This document shows positions 41,335 to 50,134 of a DNA stretch of 64,000 bases, piece after piece. Both the position numbers and the translations under genes were made by a program. Source of the DNA: Afipia massiliensis. Its GTDB lineage: Bacteria; Pseudomonadota; Alphaproteobacteria; Rhizobiales; Xanthobacteraceae. The stretch is from positions 2,295,501-2,359,500 of the forward strand of contig NZ_LBIA02000001.1 in assembly GCF_001006325.2 (NCBI RefSeq), read 5' to 3'. The first letter of the stretch is position 1, and each line of letters starts with the position of its first letter. The notes beneath the pieces were generated by a model. It made no database searches and had not been told where the DNA came from. It saw only the letters and a program-made list of their open reading frames with translations.

Positions 41335-41961
41335 TCAGAAGCGGTAGTTGACGCCGAGGCGGACCGTGCTGAAGTGATAGCCGTTCGGCAGACCGGTCAT
41401 CAGGAAGTTCTTCTCGCTGAGATCGACGTAAAGATATTCGACCTTGGCCGACCAGTTCTGGTTGATCGCGAATTCCGCACCGGCGCCGATCGTCCAGCCA
41501 GCCGAGGTGTTGCTCTCCGAGAAGCCGCCGGGCCGCTCGACTTTCAGCGCGCCGAAAGCGAGACCGCCGGTGCCGTAGAGCAGCACGTTGTTGAAAGCGT
41601 AACCCACGCGGCCGCGCACGGTGCCGAACCAGGGGTTGGAGAATTTCCACGCAGCGAACGTATCGTCCGACGAATTGAGCTGCAGATCGCCCTCGATGCC
41701 GGCCACCCACGCGCCGGACTGCCAGTTGTAACCGACCTGAAGACCGCCGAGCACGCCCGACGGCTTCGCTCCGCTGTTGGAAACGTCGCCCCAGCCGTAG
41801 CCGAGATTGCCGCCGATATACGGCCCGATCCAGCTGTTGGCGAGCGGTTGATTGACCGTGTAGGGCTGCGCATAGGGGCGGCGGCCGTAGATGTCGGCGG
41901 CGTGCGCCGATGCGGTCATACATGTCGCGGCGACAATCGCGCCGGAAATCGTCTTCTTCAT
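41335..41961 (-). CDS. Outer-membrane beta-barrel protein (Omp31/opacity-like porin family)
   Basis: The 208-residue product starts at ATG 41961 (MKKTISGAIV), with GAGGAG seven bases upstream. A signal peptide ends SAHA-A. The mature part has the alternating pattern of an eight-stranded barrel: SWIGPYIGGNLGYGWG, GGLQVGYNWQSGAWVAGIEG, VRGRVGYAFNNVLLYGTGGL, GWTIGAGAEFAINQNWSAKV, and ends with STVRLGVNYRF, where the terminal Phe is the outer-membrane assembly signal. It resembles Omp25/Omp31-type proteins of Rhizobiales. Its role is probably structural. Confidence 0.92.
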   Translation of the reverse strand: MKKTISGAIVAATCMTASAHAADIYGRRPYAQPYTVNQPLANSWIGPYIGGNLGYGWGDVSNSGAKPSGVLGGLQVGYNWQSGAWVAGIEGDLQLNSSDDTFAAWKFSNPWFGTVRGRVGYAFNNVLLYGTGGLAFGALKVERPGGFSESNTSAGWTIGAGAEFAINQNWSAKVEYLYVDLSEKNFLMTGLPNGYHFSTVRLGVNYRF

Positions 41962-42232
41962 CTTACTCTCCTCACGCGCGCGCCGGCGTGGCCGTTGTTT
42001 GACCAACGTGGCGCGGCGGACCCCGCGTGGTTACGAAAGCCCACCTTTTCTTCGTAAAATTTATCGATAGTTTTACGTTAAACACTCGTTAAGGCGGCCC
42101 GCAGCCCCCTTCACATCCTTAAGAAAGTGTTACAAATCGGGCCGCAGCGTTGCCGGACCAAAACCCGTTCGGGTTCCTCCGTGCGTGTGGGCCATGCTGG
42201 ATGAATTCATTCGCAGCTCTTAAGTACTGGTC

Positions 42233-44302
42233 ATGATTCACGACACCTCCGATCCCGCACAGCCGCCCGAACAGCCGGCATCGACGCCGCTTCCGCAGGA
42301 ACCGTCGCCGCGGAACCTGCGCGGACAGGATGTCGATCCGGCATCGATCGCCGTCGCCGAGGACGATGAGGAAGCACGGCTTCCGGAACAGGACGATGAG
42401 TCCGCCGAATTCGCAGGCGAAGCCACACTCGCCATCGGCCGCGCCGCCATCGAGCGTGCGGTAAAACTCGCTCCGACCTCGCCCGGCGTCTATCGCATGC
42501 TCAATGCGGCCAACGATGTGCTCTATGTCGGCAAGGCCAAGAGCGTGAAGAAGCGGCTCGCGTCCTATGCGCGTCCCACAGGCCAGGTGGCGCGCATCGC
42601 GCGGATGATCGCGGCGACGGTCAATGTGGAGATGGTCTCCACGGCGACCGAGACCGAAGCGCTGCTGCTGGAAGCCAACCTCATCAAGCAGCTTCGTCCG
42701 CGCTTCAACGTGCAACTGCGCGACGACAAGTCGTTTCCCTATATTCTGATCACCGGCGACCACTGGGCGCCGCAGATCGTCAAGCATCGCGGTGCGCAGG
42801 CCCGGCCGGGTCGCTACTTCGGGCCGTTCGCGTCGGTCGGCGCGGTCAACCGCACCATCACAGCACTTCAGCGCGCGTTCCTGGTGCGCTCCTGCACGGA
42901 TTCGTTTTTCGAAAGCCGGACGCGTCCGTGTCTGCTTTATCAAATCAAACGCTGCTCCGGCCCCTGTACCGGCGAGATCGATTTTCCCGGCTATACCGAA
43001 CTGGTGCGCGAGGCGAATGAGTTTCTCTCCGGCCGCTCGCGGCTGGTGAAGCAGGAACTCGCGGGCGAGATGGAGAAGGCGTCGCACGAACTCGAGTTCG
43101 AGCGCGCGGCGCTGTACCGTGATCGTCTCGCTGCGCTCTCCGCGATCCAGTCGCAGCAGGGCATCAATCCACGCACCGTCGAGGAAGCCGACGTGTTCGC
43201 GATCTATCAGGAGGGCGGCTACTCCTGCGTCGAGGTGTTCTTCTTTCGCACCGGACAGAACTGGGGCAACCGCGCCTACTTCCCGCGCGCCGACAAGACG
43301 ATGCCGCCGGAGGAAGTGCTTGGTTCGTTCCTCGCGCAATTCTACGACGACAAGCCGCCGCCGAAGCTGATCCTGCTCTCCCACCGGATCGAGGATCAGC
43401 AGTTGCTCTCGGATGCGCTGTGCGTGAAGGCGGGATACAAGGTCGAGGTGTCGACGCCCCAGCGCGGCGAAAAGAAGGAGCTGGTCGCGCATGCGCTGAC
43501 CAATGCGCGCGAAGCGCTGGGTCGCAAGCTCGCCGACACCGCGACGCAGACCCGCCTGCTGCAGGGACTGTCGACCGCGCTCGGCCTGCCGCGCGTGCCG
43601 AAGCGGATCGAGGTCTACGACAACAGCCACATCCAGGGCACCAATGCGGTCGGTGCGATGATCGTTGCGGGACCGGAAGGCTTCCTCAAGAATCAATACC
43701 GCAAGTTTAACATCAAGTCGGAAGGGCTCGCGCCGGGCGACGACTACGGCATGATGCGTGAAGTGCTCAAGCGCCGCTTCAAGCGGCTGATCAACAGTGC
43801 ATCCGACAGCAAGAAGCCGGACAAGGAGAGCGACGACACGGTGCCGCAATGGCCCGATCTCGTCATCATCGACGGCGGTCAGGGCCAGCTCAACGCGGTA
43901 CGCGAAATCTTCACCGCCCTGAATCTGACGGACGTGTCGTTGATCGCGGTGGCCAAGGGGCCGGACCGCGACGCCGGACGCGAAACCCTGTTCATGCCGG
44001 ACCGGCCGTCCATCAAGCTGGAGCCGCGCGATCCGGTGCTGTATTTCATCCAGCGGCTGCGCGACGAGGCGCATCGTTTCGTGATCGGGTCGCATCGCAA
44101 GCTGCGCAAGAAGGACATCCGCGAGGCGGGTCTGCAGGAAATCCCCGGTATCGGCCCTTCACGCAAGCGTGCGCTGCTCCATCATTTCGGCACCCTGAAA
44201 GAGATCGAGCGGGCCTCGGTCGCCGATCTCGGCAAGGTTCCGGGCGTCAGTGCTGAAAGTGCTCGTAAAATCTTCGATTTCTTCCATCCCGGCAGCGGGT
44301 AA
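42233..44302 (+). CDS. uvrC: Excinuclease ABC subunit C
   Basis: The 689-residue protein makes both incisions of nucleotide excision repair with UvrAB. After an acidic N-terminal extension of about 75 residues comes the GIY-YIG nuclease domain ([20 protein letters not shown], with KKRLASY), then the UVR motif region ([17 protein letters not shown]), the RNase H-like endonuclease domain ([29 protein letters not shown]) and the C-terminal helix-hairpin-helix pair ([18 protein letters not shown]). The acidic extension is longer than in the E. coli protein. It is followed after 87 bases by pgsA; uvrC-pgsA-moaDE is a typical order in this group. Confidence 0.97.
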   Translation: MIHDTSDPAQPPEQPASTPLPQEPSPRNLRGQDVDPASIAVAEDDEEARLPEQDDESAEFAGEATLAIGRAAIERAVKLAPTSPGVYRMLNAANDVLYVGKAKSVKKRLASYARPTGQVARIARMIAATVNVEMVSTATETEALLLEANLIKQLRPRFNVQLRDDKSFPYILITGDHWAPQIVKHRGAQARPGRYFGPFASVGAVNRTITALQRAFLVRSCTDSFFESRTRPCLLYQIKRCSGPCTGEIDFPGYTELVREANEFLSGRSRLVKQELAGEMEKASHELEFERAALYRDRLAALSAIQSQQGINPRTVEEADVFAIYQEGGYSCVEVFFFRTGQNWGNRAYFPRADKTMPPEEVLGSFLAQFYDDKPPPKLILLSHRIEDQQLLSDALCVKAGYKVEVSTPQRGEKKELVAHALTNAREALGRKLADTATQTRLLQGLSTALGLPRVPKRIEVYDNSHIQGTNAVGAMIVAGPEGFLKNQYRKFNIKSEGLAPGDDYGMMREVLKRRFKRLINSASDSKKPDKESDDTVPQWPDLVIIDGGQGQLNAVREIFTALNLTDVSLIAVAKGPDRDAGRETLFMPDRPSIKLEPRDPVLYFIQRLRDEAHRFVIGSHRKLRKKDIREAGLQEIPGIGPSRKRALLHHFGTLKEIERASVADLGKVPGVSAESARKIFDFFHPGSG

Positions 44303-44389
44303 ACCTCTCGCCACTGCCCGCATTTAGACTTGGCCGAAATGCGTTCGCTGGGCTGTTGACGCGGGCACTTTCGCAGTATTGGTAAAGCC

Positions 44390-45004
44390 ATGACCAGTGT
44401 CGCCGCTCCGAAGCCAGCGAAACGCTCGCTGTCTTTGCCCAATATCCTGACCTACTCCCGGATCGCCGCCATCCCGGTGGTGATCGGCTGCATGTATGCG
44501 CAGTCCATCATGGGCGCGCCGCTGTGGCTGCGCTGGGTTGCGCTGTTCGTCTTCATCGCCGCGGCCATCACCGATTTCCTCGACGGCTATTATGCGCGGA
44601 TCTGGGACCAGCAATCGTCGCTCGGCAAGATGCTGGACCCGATCGCGGACAAGCTTCTGGTGGCGTCGTGCCTGCTGATGCTGGCGGCGGACGAAACCAT
44701 TCGCGGCTGGTCGCTATGGGCGGCCATCGTCATCCTGTGCCGCGAGATTCTGGTGTCGGGCCTGCGCGAATATCTCGCCGTCATCCGCATCAGCGTACCT
44801 GTGTCACAATTGGCGAAGTGGAAGACGACCGTGCAACTCGTTGCCATCGGCTTCCTGATCGCGGGCGAGGCGGGCGAAATGATCCTGCCGCCGACCGTCC
44901 TGATCGGCATCACGCTGTTGTGGATTTCGGCAATTCTCACCATCTACACCGGATGGGATTACCTCCGTGCAGGAATCCATCATTTGACCGAGGAAGACCG
45001 GTGA
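44390..45004 (+). CDS. pgsA: CDP-diacylglycerol--glycerol-3-phosphate 3-phosphatidyltransferase
   Basis: The 204-residue membrane enzyme makes phosphatidylglycerol phosphate. The CDP-alcohol phosphotransferase motif is clear: FLDGYYARIWDQQSSLGKML followed by DPIADKLLV, giving D-G-x2-A-R-x8-G-x3-D-x3-D. About five membrane helices are present. N-terminal LSLPNILTYSRIAAIPV is typical of PgsA. Its TGA stop overlaps the GTG start of moaD as GTGA. Confidence 0.95.
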   Translation: MTSVAAPKPAKRSLSLPNILTYSRIAAIPVVIGCMYAQSIMGAPLWLRWVALFVFIAAAITDFLDGYYARIWDQQSSLGKMLDPIADKLLVASCLLMLAADETIRGWSLWAAIVILCREILVSGLREYLAVIRISVPVSQLAKWKTTVQLVAIGFLIAGEAGEMILPPTVLIGITLLWISAILTIYTGWDYLRAGIHHLTEEDR

Positions 45005-45252
45005 AGGTTCTCTATTTCGCCTGGGTGCGCGAACGTATCGGCAAGACCGAGGAAACACTCGATCCGCCCGCGGATGTGCGCACCGTCGCGGACTTGATGC
45101 AGTGGCTGGTGGCGCGGGGCGAGGAATACGCCAACGCATTCGCGTCGCCGCGCACCATCCGCGCCGCGATCGATCACACCCACGTCAAGCCCGACACCGC
45201 GATCGCGGGCGCGCGCGAGATTGCGTTCTTTCCGCCGATGACCGGCGGTTAA
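45001..45252 (+). CDS. moaD: Molybdopterin synthase sulfur-carrier subunit
   Basis: The 83-residue protein starts at GTG 45001, overlapping the pgsA stop. It has the ubiquitin-like fold pattern: VKVLYFAWVRERIGK, RTVADLMQWLVARG, and ends with the double glycine FFPPMTGG. The C-terminal Gly is thiocarboxylated and donates sulfur to make molybdopterin together with MoaE, whose gene follows within six bases. Confidence 0.95.
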   Translation: MKVLYFAWVRERIGKTEETLDPPADVRTVADLMQWLVARGEEYANAFASPRTIRAAIDHTHVKPDTAIAGAREIAFFPPMTGG

Positions 45253-45258
45253 ATTTCT

Positions 45259-45738
45259 ATGACGACGCCCGTCACCATCCGAATTCAGTCAGCGGATTTC
45301 GACATCGCCGCGGAAATCGCGGCGCTGACCAGGGCGCGTCACGATGTCGGCGCGGTGGTAAGTTTTTCGGGGATCTGCCGGGGCGGCGAGGGCAAGGACG
45401 CCATCGCGGCGATGACGCTCGAACATTACCCCGGCATGGCCGAAGCCGAGATCGGGCGGCATGTGTCCGAGGCGATTGCGCGCTGGCCATTGACCGGCGT
45501 CACGGTGATCCATCGGTATGGCCGCGTGGTGCCGGGTGACAACATCGTACTGGTGCTGACAGCCTCGGTTCATCGCGAAGCGGCGTTTCAGGCGGCGGAG
45601 TTCCTGATGGATTATCTCAAGACCAACGCGCCGTTCTGGAAATCCGAGGAACGTGCGGGTGGTGGCGATACTGCTTCAACAAGCTGGGTCGATGCGCAGG
45701 CCCATGACGACAACGCAGCGGCGCGGTGGAAAAAGTAA
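45259..45738 (+). CDS. moaE: Molybdopterin synthase catalytic subunit
   Basis: The 159-residue product matches MoaE: GAVVSFSGICRGGEGKD, MTLEHYPGMAE, VTVIHRYGRVVPGDNIVLV (with the conserved His/Arg), and FLMDYLKTNAPFWKSEE containing the catalytic Lys region. It transfers sulfur from MoaD to precursor Z (cPMP). It lies directly after moaD, and its TAA stop shares one base with the ATG of prmB (TAATG). Confidence 0.95.
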   Translation: MTTPVTIRIQSADFDIAAEIAALTRARHDVGAVVSFSGICRGGEGKDAIAAMTLEHYPGMAEAEIGRHVSEAIARWPLTGVTVIHRYGRVVPGDNIVLVLTASVHREAAFQAAEFLMDYLKTNAPFWKSEERAGGGDTASTSWVDAQAHDDNAAARWKK

Positions 45739-46745
45739 TGGCGAAGAAAACGAAGTCCGCGGCCGCGAAGGCGTCTGCAAAACGCGGTACGACGCGCGCA
45801 AAGCCGAAGAAGGTACTGAAGCCCGCAGCGCCGCCCAAGGTCGCACCGGGCGAACTCGTCACGCTGCTGGACCTGATGCGCTACGGCGTCAGCCGCTTCA
45901 TCGAAGCCGATGTGGTGTTCGCCCACGGCACCACCGATCCGGTGGCGGAGTCGGCATTTATCGTGTGCGAGGCGCTGCATCTGCATCCGGACCAGTTCGA
46001 GATGTTTGCGGGCGCGCGGGTCACCTCGCATGAGGCGCAAAAGATTCTGGGTCTGATCGAAAAGCGCATCGCCACCCGCAAGCCTGCCGCCTATCTCGTC
46101 AACAGGATCTACATGCGCGGGCTGCCGTTCTATGTCGACGAGCGGGTGATCGTGCCGCGCTCCTTCATCGGCGAACTGCTGGATTCGCATTTCAGCGGCG
46201 AGGTCGAGGAGGAGGGCGGTTCGCTGATCGACGATCCGATCAACGTCACGCGCGTGCTCGATCTCTGCACCGGCTCGGGTTGCCTCGCGATTCTTGCGTG
46301 CCAGAGTTTCCCCAATGCGACCGTGGACGCGGTAGACATTTCACCCGACGCGCTGGCGGTGGCCGCGCGCAATGTCGCCGACTACGGCCTCGAGGATCGC
46401 GTCGCGCTGTATCAGGGCGATCTGTTCGATGCGGTGAATGATGCGCGCTACGACCTCATCATCACCAATCCGCCTTACGTTGACGCGGAAGGCATGGCGG
46501 GCCTGCCGCGCGAATGCCGCCATGAGCCGTCGATCGCGTTCGATGGCGGCGATGACGGTCTCGACGTCGTGCGCAGGATTCTCGACACGGCGAAAGATCA
46601 CCTGACGCCGGACGGCGGCTTGCTGTGCGAGATCGGCCGTGGCCGCGACGTACTCGGAGACGCCTATCCGAATCTGCCGCTGTTGTGGCTCGACACAGAA
46701 GACTCCGACGGCGAAGTGTTCTGGCTTCCGGCTGAGGCGCTCTGA
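45738..46745 (+). CDS. prmB: Protein-(glutamine-N5) methyltransferase, ribosomal protein L3-specific type
   Basis: The 335-residue product starts at ATG 45738, overlapping the moaE stop; the upstream in-frame ATG 45726 lies inside moaE. An Ala/Lys-rich tail of about 35 residues (AKKTKSAAAKASAKRGTTRA) precedes the catalytic part. SAM motifs are VLDLCTGSGCLAILACQ near residue 178 and the glutamine methyltransferase signature LIITNPPYVDAEGM. It resembles PrmB more than PrmC or HemK (YMRGLPFYVDERVIVPRS). PrmB methylates a Gln of ribosomal protein L3. It is cytoplasmic and part of the uvrC-moaE cluster. Confidence 0.88.
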   Translation: MAKKTKSAAAKASAKRGTTRAKPKKVLKPAAPPKVAPGELVTLLDLMRYGVSRFIEADVVFAHGTTDPVAESAFIVCEALHLHPDQFEMFAGARVTSHEAQKILGLIEKRIATRKPAAYLVNRIYMRGLPFYVDERVIVPRSFIGELLDSHFSGEVEEEGGSLIDDPINVTRVLDLCTGSGCLAILACQSFPNATVDAVDISPDALAVAARNVADYGLEDRVALYQGDLFDAVNDARYDLIITNPPYVDAEGMAGLPRECRHEPSIAFDGGDDGLDVVRRILDTAKDHLTPDGGLLCEIGRGRDVLGDAYPNLPLLWLDTEDSDGEVFWLPAEAL

Positions 46746-46769
46746 TCCGAACAGACAGGGAGAGGCTGC

Positions 46770-47234
46770 ATGTCCGCTGAACGCTTTTTGTGTGAAGCGA
46801 TCGGGCTGGCGCGCGACAATGTCCGTCGCGGCGGCCGGCCATTTGGCGCAGTGCTGGTCAAGGACGGCAAGACGATTGCAATCGGCGTCAACGAAATCGC
46901 GGCGACCGGCGATCCCACCACACATGCGGAGTTGCAGGCGATCCGCGCCGCGAGCCAGGCGCTCGGTTCGCCCCGGCTTGATGGCTGCGCGATCTATGCC
47001 AGCGGACATCCATGTCCGATGTGTCTGGCGGCGATGCACCTCACCGGCATCACCGAGGTGACTTACGCCTATTCCAACGAGGACGGTGAATCTTACGGCC
47101 TGTCGACGGCGGCGATTTACGCGCAACTGGCGCAGCCGCTGCCGTCGCAGTCTTTGAAGATTGCCTATCTTCCCGTTCGTCCGGACGGAGAAGAAGACCT
47201 CTACAAGATGTGGAAGTCCGGCGTCAGCGGATAA
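46770..47234 (+). CDS. Nucleoside/guanine deaminase-like protein (CMP/dCMP deaminase fold)
   Basis: The 154-residue protein has the zinc-binding deaminase motifs: THAELQAIRAAS (HAE, with the Glu as proton shuttle) and GHPCPMCLAAMH (PCxxC). GRPFGAVLVKDGK is typical of the guanine deaminase/TadA-like branch. The C-terminus (LPVRPDGEEDLYKMWKSG) fits guanine deaminase-like proteins (GuaD type) rather than TadA. It starts at ATG 46770 with GGGAGAGG ahead. It lies 24 bases after prmB, so co-transcription is possible. The substrate is not certain. Confidence 0.9.
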   Translation: MSAERFLCEAIGLARDNVRRGGRPFGAVLVKDGKTIAIGVNEIAATGDPTTHAELQAIRAASQALGSPRLDGCAIYASGHPCPMCLAAMHLTGITEVTYAYSNEDGESYGLSTAAIYAQLAQPLPSQSLKIAYLPVRPDGEEDLYKMWKSGVSG

Positions 47235-47328
47235 GCGGACACGCGGATCGCGCCGCGATCTGCGGGAGGGCGCGCGTATCCGCATCTGCCGCTGGTGAAG
47301 TTTGTGATGTTACCCGCCTAGAATCCTG

Positions 47329-47357
47329 CGTCGTCCCCGCCTTCGCGGAGACGACCA
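47329..47357. repeat. Family A solo repeat arm
   Basis: The core GTCGTCCCCGCCTTCGCGGAG with an outer GACGAC forms a self-complementary hairpin with one mismatch. No partner arm is found within 200 bases. It sits between the deaminase gene and the converging hydrolase gene. Confidence 0.7.
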
Positions 47358-47391
47358 AGTTGTATCGATTGCGATTCAGCTCTTCATCGGC

Positions 47392-48045
47392 TTATTTCTT
47401 TGCGCGCTCGGCCTGATCCCATGCAAACTGGAGACCGGCGGTGCCGCCCAACTCGATATTGATGTCGAGGAACGCGGGCACGGTGTCGGTGCGCTTCCAG
47501 TCGCGCTGAAGTTCGCAGAGCAACTGCACGAGCGTGATCATCTTGCCGCCGGCCTGCTCGATCCTGCGCAACGCCATGTCGTGCGAGACGACCGACGTGC
47601 CGCCGACGGCATCGACCACGACATAGACTTCGTATCCTTCCTTGAGCGCGTCGAGCGCGGGGAAGGTCAGGCACGCTTCGGTCCACAGCGCCGTCATGAT
47701 CAGTTTTTTGCGGCCGGTCGCCTTCACGGCCTTGAGGAATTCGACGTCCTCCCAGGAATTGATCGTGGTGCGGTCATAGGTCGGATAGTCCGCCAGCACC
47801 TTCTGCAGTTGCGAGATCGGCGGCTTGTTGAGGCCGGTCTTCACGTTGACCGTGGAGTGGACGATGGGAAGGCCATAGGCGACGGCGGTCTTCGCGGTGC
47901 CGACGATATTCTTGACCATCGTCGGGCGGTCCATCGAGGCGATCGAGTTCACCTGAACCGGCTGATAATCGATGACGATGAATGCTGCGTTCTGCGGCGT
48001 GAGCAGATGATCCTTGACCGGATCGCGGATGGCTTCGCTGGTCAT
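47392..48045 (-). CDS. Cysteine hydrolase of the isochorismatase family (YcaC-like)
   Basis: The 217-residue product starts at ATG 48045 (MTSEAIRDPV), with GAAGGAAGG about nine bases upstream. The catalytic triad can be recognised: VIDYQPVQ (Asp), GRKKLIMTALWTEACLTFPA (Cys in TEACLTF), with the Lys in between. The WTEACLTFPALDAL block and the C-terminal VQLLCELQRDWKR are characteristic of YcaC-type enzymes. These octameric hydrolases have an unknown natural substrate. It lies downstream of a pirin gene on the same strand, and both are divergent from a LysR regulator. Confidence 0.9.
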   Translation of the reverse strand: MTSEAIRDPVKDHLLTPQNAAFIVIDYQPVQVNSIASMDRPTMVKNIVGTAKTAVAYGLPIVHSTVNVKTGLNKPPISQLQKVLADYPTYDRTTINSWEDVEFLKAVKATGRKKLIMTALWTEACLTFPALDALKEGYEVYVVVDAVGGTSVVSHDMALRRIEQAGGKMITLVQLLCELQRDWKRTDTVPAFLDINIELGGTAGLQFAWDQAERAKK

Positions 48046-48149
48046 GATGGTTTTCCTTCCTTCAAAAGCTCGCAAGGGTGCCGCGCGCAGGCCACGCCTC
48101 CGCCGGTTGGGCAGTGCGAGCGCTCTGTCCCGATGTGATGTTTTTGAGA

Positions 48150-48186
48150 AAGACTCCGGCCTGGTCTGTCAGGCCGGAGTCTTATC
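48150..48186 (-). terminator. Terminator hairpin after the pirin gene
   Basis: On the minus strand AAGACTCCGGCCTG-ACAGAC-CAGGCCGGAGTCTT is followed by TCTC. The stem of 14 bases is perfect. It lies 11 bases after the pirin stop, separating pirin from the YcaC-type gene. Confidence 0.8.
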
Positions 48187-48196
48187 TTTGCTTGGC

Positions 48197-49066
48197 TTAT
48201 GCTTGGGCTATTGCGCCGAAACGACCAGCATTGAAGTCGTCGATCGCCTGACGGATTTCCGCCTCGCTGTTCATGACGAACGGACCGTGGCCGACGATCG
48301 GCTCATCGATCGGCTCGCCTGTGAGCACCAGCACGATCGCATCGCTGCTTGCATCGATGGTAGCGCTGCTGCCGTTGCGATCAAGCAGCACCATTTCCGC
48401 TTCGCCCGCGTCCTGCGTGCCGTTGACCGTAACCCGGCCGGAGACAACGACGAGCATGGTCGTGTGACCCTCGGGAAGATCGAGGGTAACGGCCGCGTCG
48501 CGGTTCAGCCTCACGTCCCAGAGGTTGATCGGCGTGAACGTCCGCGCCGGCCCCTTGCGGCCGTCGAAGGCGCCGGCAATCACCCGCACCCGCCCTGCAT
48601 CACCGGGCAGATCGGCCACGGGAATGTCGCAGTCCGTGATGGTCTGATAGCCCGGTTGGCTCATCTTGTCCTTCGCGGGAAGATTCACCCAAAGCTGAAT
48701 CATGCGAAACGGTCCGCCGCTGCGCATGAAGCCGCGCGAGTGAAATTCCTCGTGCAGGATTCCACCGGCCGCCGTCATCCACTGGACGTCGCCGGGGCCG
48801 ATCACGCCGCCCTTGCCGGTGGAGTCCCGGTGCTCGACTTCGCCGTCGTAGACAATCGTCACGGTCTCAAAGCCGCGATGCGGATGCTGTCCGACGCCGC
48901 GCGGCTTGGCCGCGGGATCGAAGTAGTGCGGCCCGGCCTGGTCGAGCAGCAGGAACGGGCTCGCATGCTGGCCAAGCGTGTCATAGGAAAACAGCGAGCG
49001 GACCGGAAAGCCGTCGCCGACCCAGTGCATGTTGGGATTGCTGTAAACGCCAAGAACCTTCTTCAT
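48197..49066 (-). CDS. Pirin family protein (cupin fold)
   Basis: The 289-residue bicupin has the pirin metal motif GVGQHPHRGFETVTIVYDGE (two His near residue 60) with further ligands in GGGILHEEFHS. The C-terminal cupin is less conserved (FTPINLWDVRLNRDAAVTL; LVVVSGRVTVNG). Pirins bind iron; some bacterial members are quercetin 2,3-dioxygenases and others regulate enzymes, so the activity is uncertain. AAGGAGA lies eight bases before ATG 49066. It is divergent from the LysR gene and probably under its control. Confidence 0.93.
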   Translation of the reverse strand: MKKVLGVYSNPNMHWVGDGFPVRSLFSYDTLGQHASPFLLLDQAGPHYFDPAAKPRGVGQHPHRGFETVTIVYDGEVEHRDSTGKGGVIGPGDVQWMTAAGGILHEEFHSRGFMRSGGPFRMIQLWVNLPAKDKMSQPGYQTITDCDIPVADLPGDAGRVRVIAGAFDGRKGPARTFTPINLWDVRLNRDAAVTLDLPEGHTTMLVVVSGRVTVNGTQDAGEAEMVLLDRNGSSATIDASSDAIVLVLTGEPIDEPIVGHGPFVMNSEAEIRQAIDDFNAGRFGAIAQA

Positions 49067-49146
49067 CTCAGATCTCCTTGGAGCATCGGGGCGATCCCCG
49101 GTTGCTGATGGGAAGGTTGTATTCCTCGGACGATAAGGCAGAAAGA

Positions 49147-49176
49147 TTGTAAACAGGCACTCTGCGTCCTATAAAT
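49147..49176 (+). promoter_or_regulatory. Sigma-70 type promoter of the LysR gene, predicting a leaderless mRNA
   Basis: The -35 TTGTAA (49147-49152), a 17-base spacer and the -10 TATAAAT (49170-49176) put the expected transcription start at about 49183, which is the A of the ATG. No Shine-Dalgarno sequence is placed for this start (AGGA lies only two bases away). Confidence 0.65.
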
Positions 49177-49181
49177 AGGAC
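49166..49181. promoter_or_regulatory. Perfect palindrome overlapping the -10 box of the LysR gene
   Basis: GTCCTAT-AA-ATAGGAC is a seven-base perfect inverted repeat. It covers the -10 box and ends one base before the start codon, a position suited to repression, possibly by the LysR protein itself. The site could also act on the divergent pirin promoter. Confidence 0.6.
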
Positions 49182-49182
49182 A

Positions 49183-50097
49183 ATGCAGGACCTCAACGAT
49201 CTCTACTATTTCGTCCAGGTGGTCGACCGTGGCGGCTTCGCCGCCGCCGGCCGTGCGCTGGGAATGCAGAAATCAAAACTGAGCCGCAGGATCGCGCTGC
49301 TGGAAGAGCGGCTCGGCGTTCGGCTGATCCAGCGTTCCACGCGGCGTTTCTCGGTTACCGAGATCGGGCAGGAATATTACGAGCGTTGCGTCGCCGTTCT
49401 GGTCGAGGCGGAAGCCGCGCAGTCGGTGATCGAACGGGTGCGCTCGGAACCGCAGGGTGTGATCCGTGTCGCCTGTCCGACCGCGCTGCTCAACTTTCAG
49501 TTCGGCGAACTGATCGCGCGATTCATGATCGAGAACCCGCGCGTTGAAATCCATCTTGAGAGCACCAACCGGCGGGTGGATGTGATCGGCGAAGGATTCG
49601 ATATGGTGATCCGGGTCCGCTTCCCGCCGCTCGAACACTCCGAACTGGTGATGCGGCGGCTCGACGAAAGCACGCAATGTCTGGTGGCCAGTCCTTCATT
49701 GATTGAAGGCCGAAAGCTCCCCGAAAGCCCGGCGGATCTTCACGGCTGGCCGAGTCTCGATCTGGGGCCGGCGCATCGTGAGCATGGCTGGTCGCTCGAA
49801 CAGTCCGACGGCAAAACGGCCATCGTCCCGCATACGCCCCGGCTTGTGACCGACGACATGGCCGCGCTGCGCGAGGCCGCGATCAAGGGCGTCGGGATTG
49901 TGCAACTGCCGACAATGATGGTCTGGCTGGATGTCCAGGCGGGGCGGCTCACTCACGTCCTGCCGCAATGGATTCCCAAGAGCGGAATCATTCACGCCGT
50001 CTTCCCGTCACGCCGCGGACTGCTTCCGTCCGTGCGCGCGCTGGTGGACTTCATGGTGAGCGAATGTGGCGCGCGGCGCCGCGCGATCAGTGCGTGA
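49183..50097 (+). CDS. LysR-family transcriptional regulator
   Basis: The 304-residue protein has the LysR winged helix-turn-helix at residues 1-60 (DLNDLYYFVQVVDRGGFAAA, SKLSRRIALLEERLGVRLI, RSTRRFSVTEIGQEYY). The effector domain follows from about residue 90 (GVIRVACPTALLNFQFGELI, FDMVIRVRFPP). It is divergent from the pirin and YcaC-type genes, the usual geometry for a LysR regulator and its targets. The inducer is unknown. The start codon sits at the predicted transcription start, so translation may be leaderless. Confidence 0.93.
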   Translation: MQDLNDLYYFVQVVDRGGFAAAGRALGMQKSKLSRRIALLEERLGVRLIQRSTRRFSVTEIGQEYYERCVAVLVEAEAAQSVIERVRSEPQGVIRVACPTALLNFQFGELIARFMIENPRVEIHLESTNRRVDVIGEGFDMVIRVRFPPLEHSELVMRRLDESTQCLVASPSLIEGRKLPESPADLHGWPSLDLGPAHREHGWSLEQSDGKTAIVPHTPRLVTDDMAALREAAIKGVGIVQLPTMMVWLDVQAGRLTHVLPQWIPKSGIIHAVFPSRRGLLPSVRALVDFMVSECGARRRAISA

Positions 50098-50134
50098 AGA
50101 AGGAGAGGCGGCGGAATAGTTCCGCCGCCGCCGA

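Noticed and set aside
42119-44095. A 658-codon minus-strand open frame opposite uvrC
   Set aside because: Composition typical of an antisense shadow; uvrC on the plus strand has all family motifs.
48014-49108. A 364-codon plus-strand frame opposite the pirin gene
   Set aside because: Antisense shadow; pirin has its metal-binding His motif and a good ribosome site on the minus strand.
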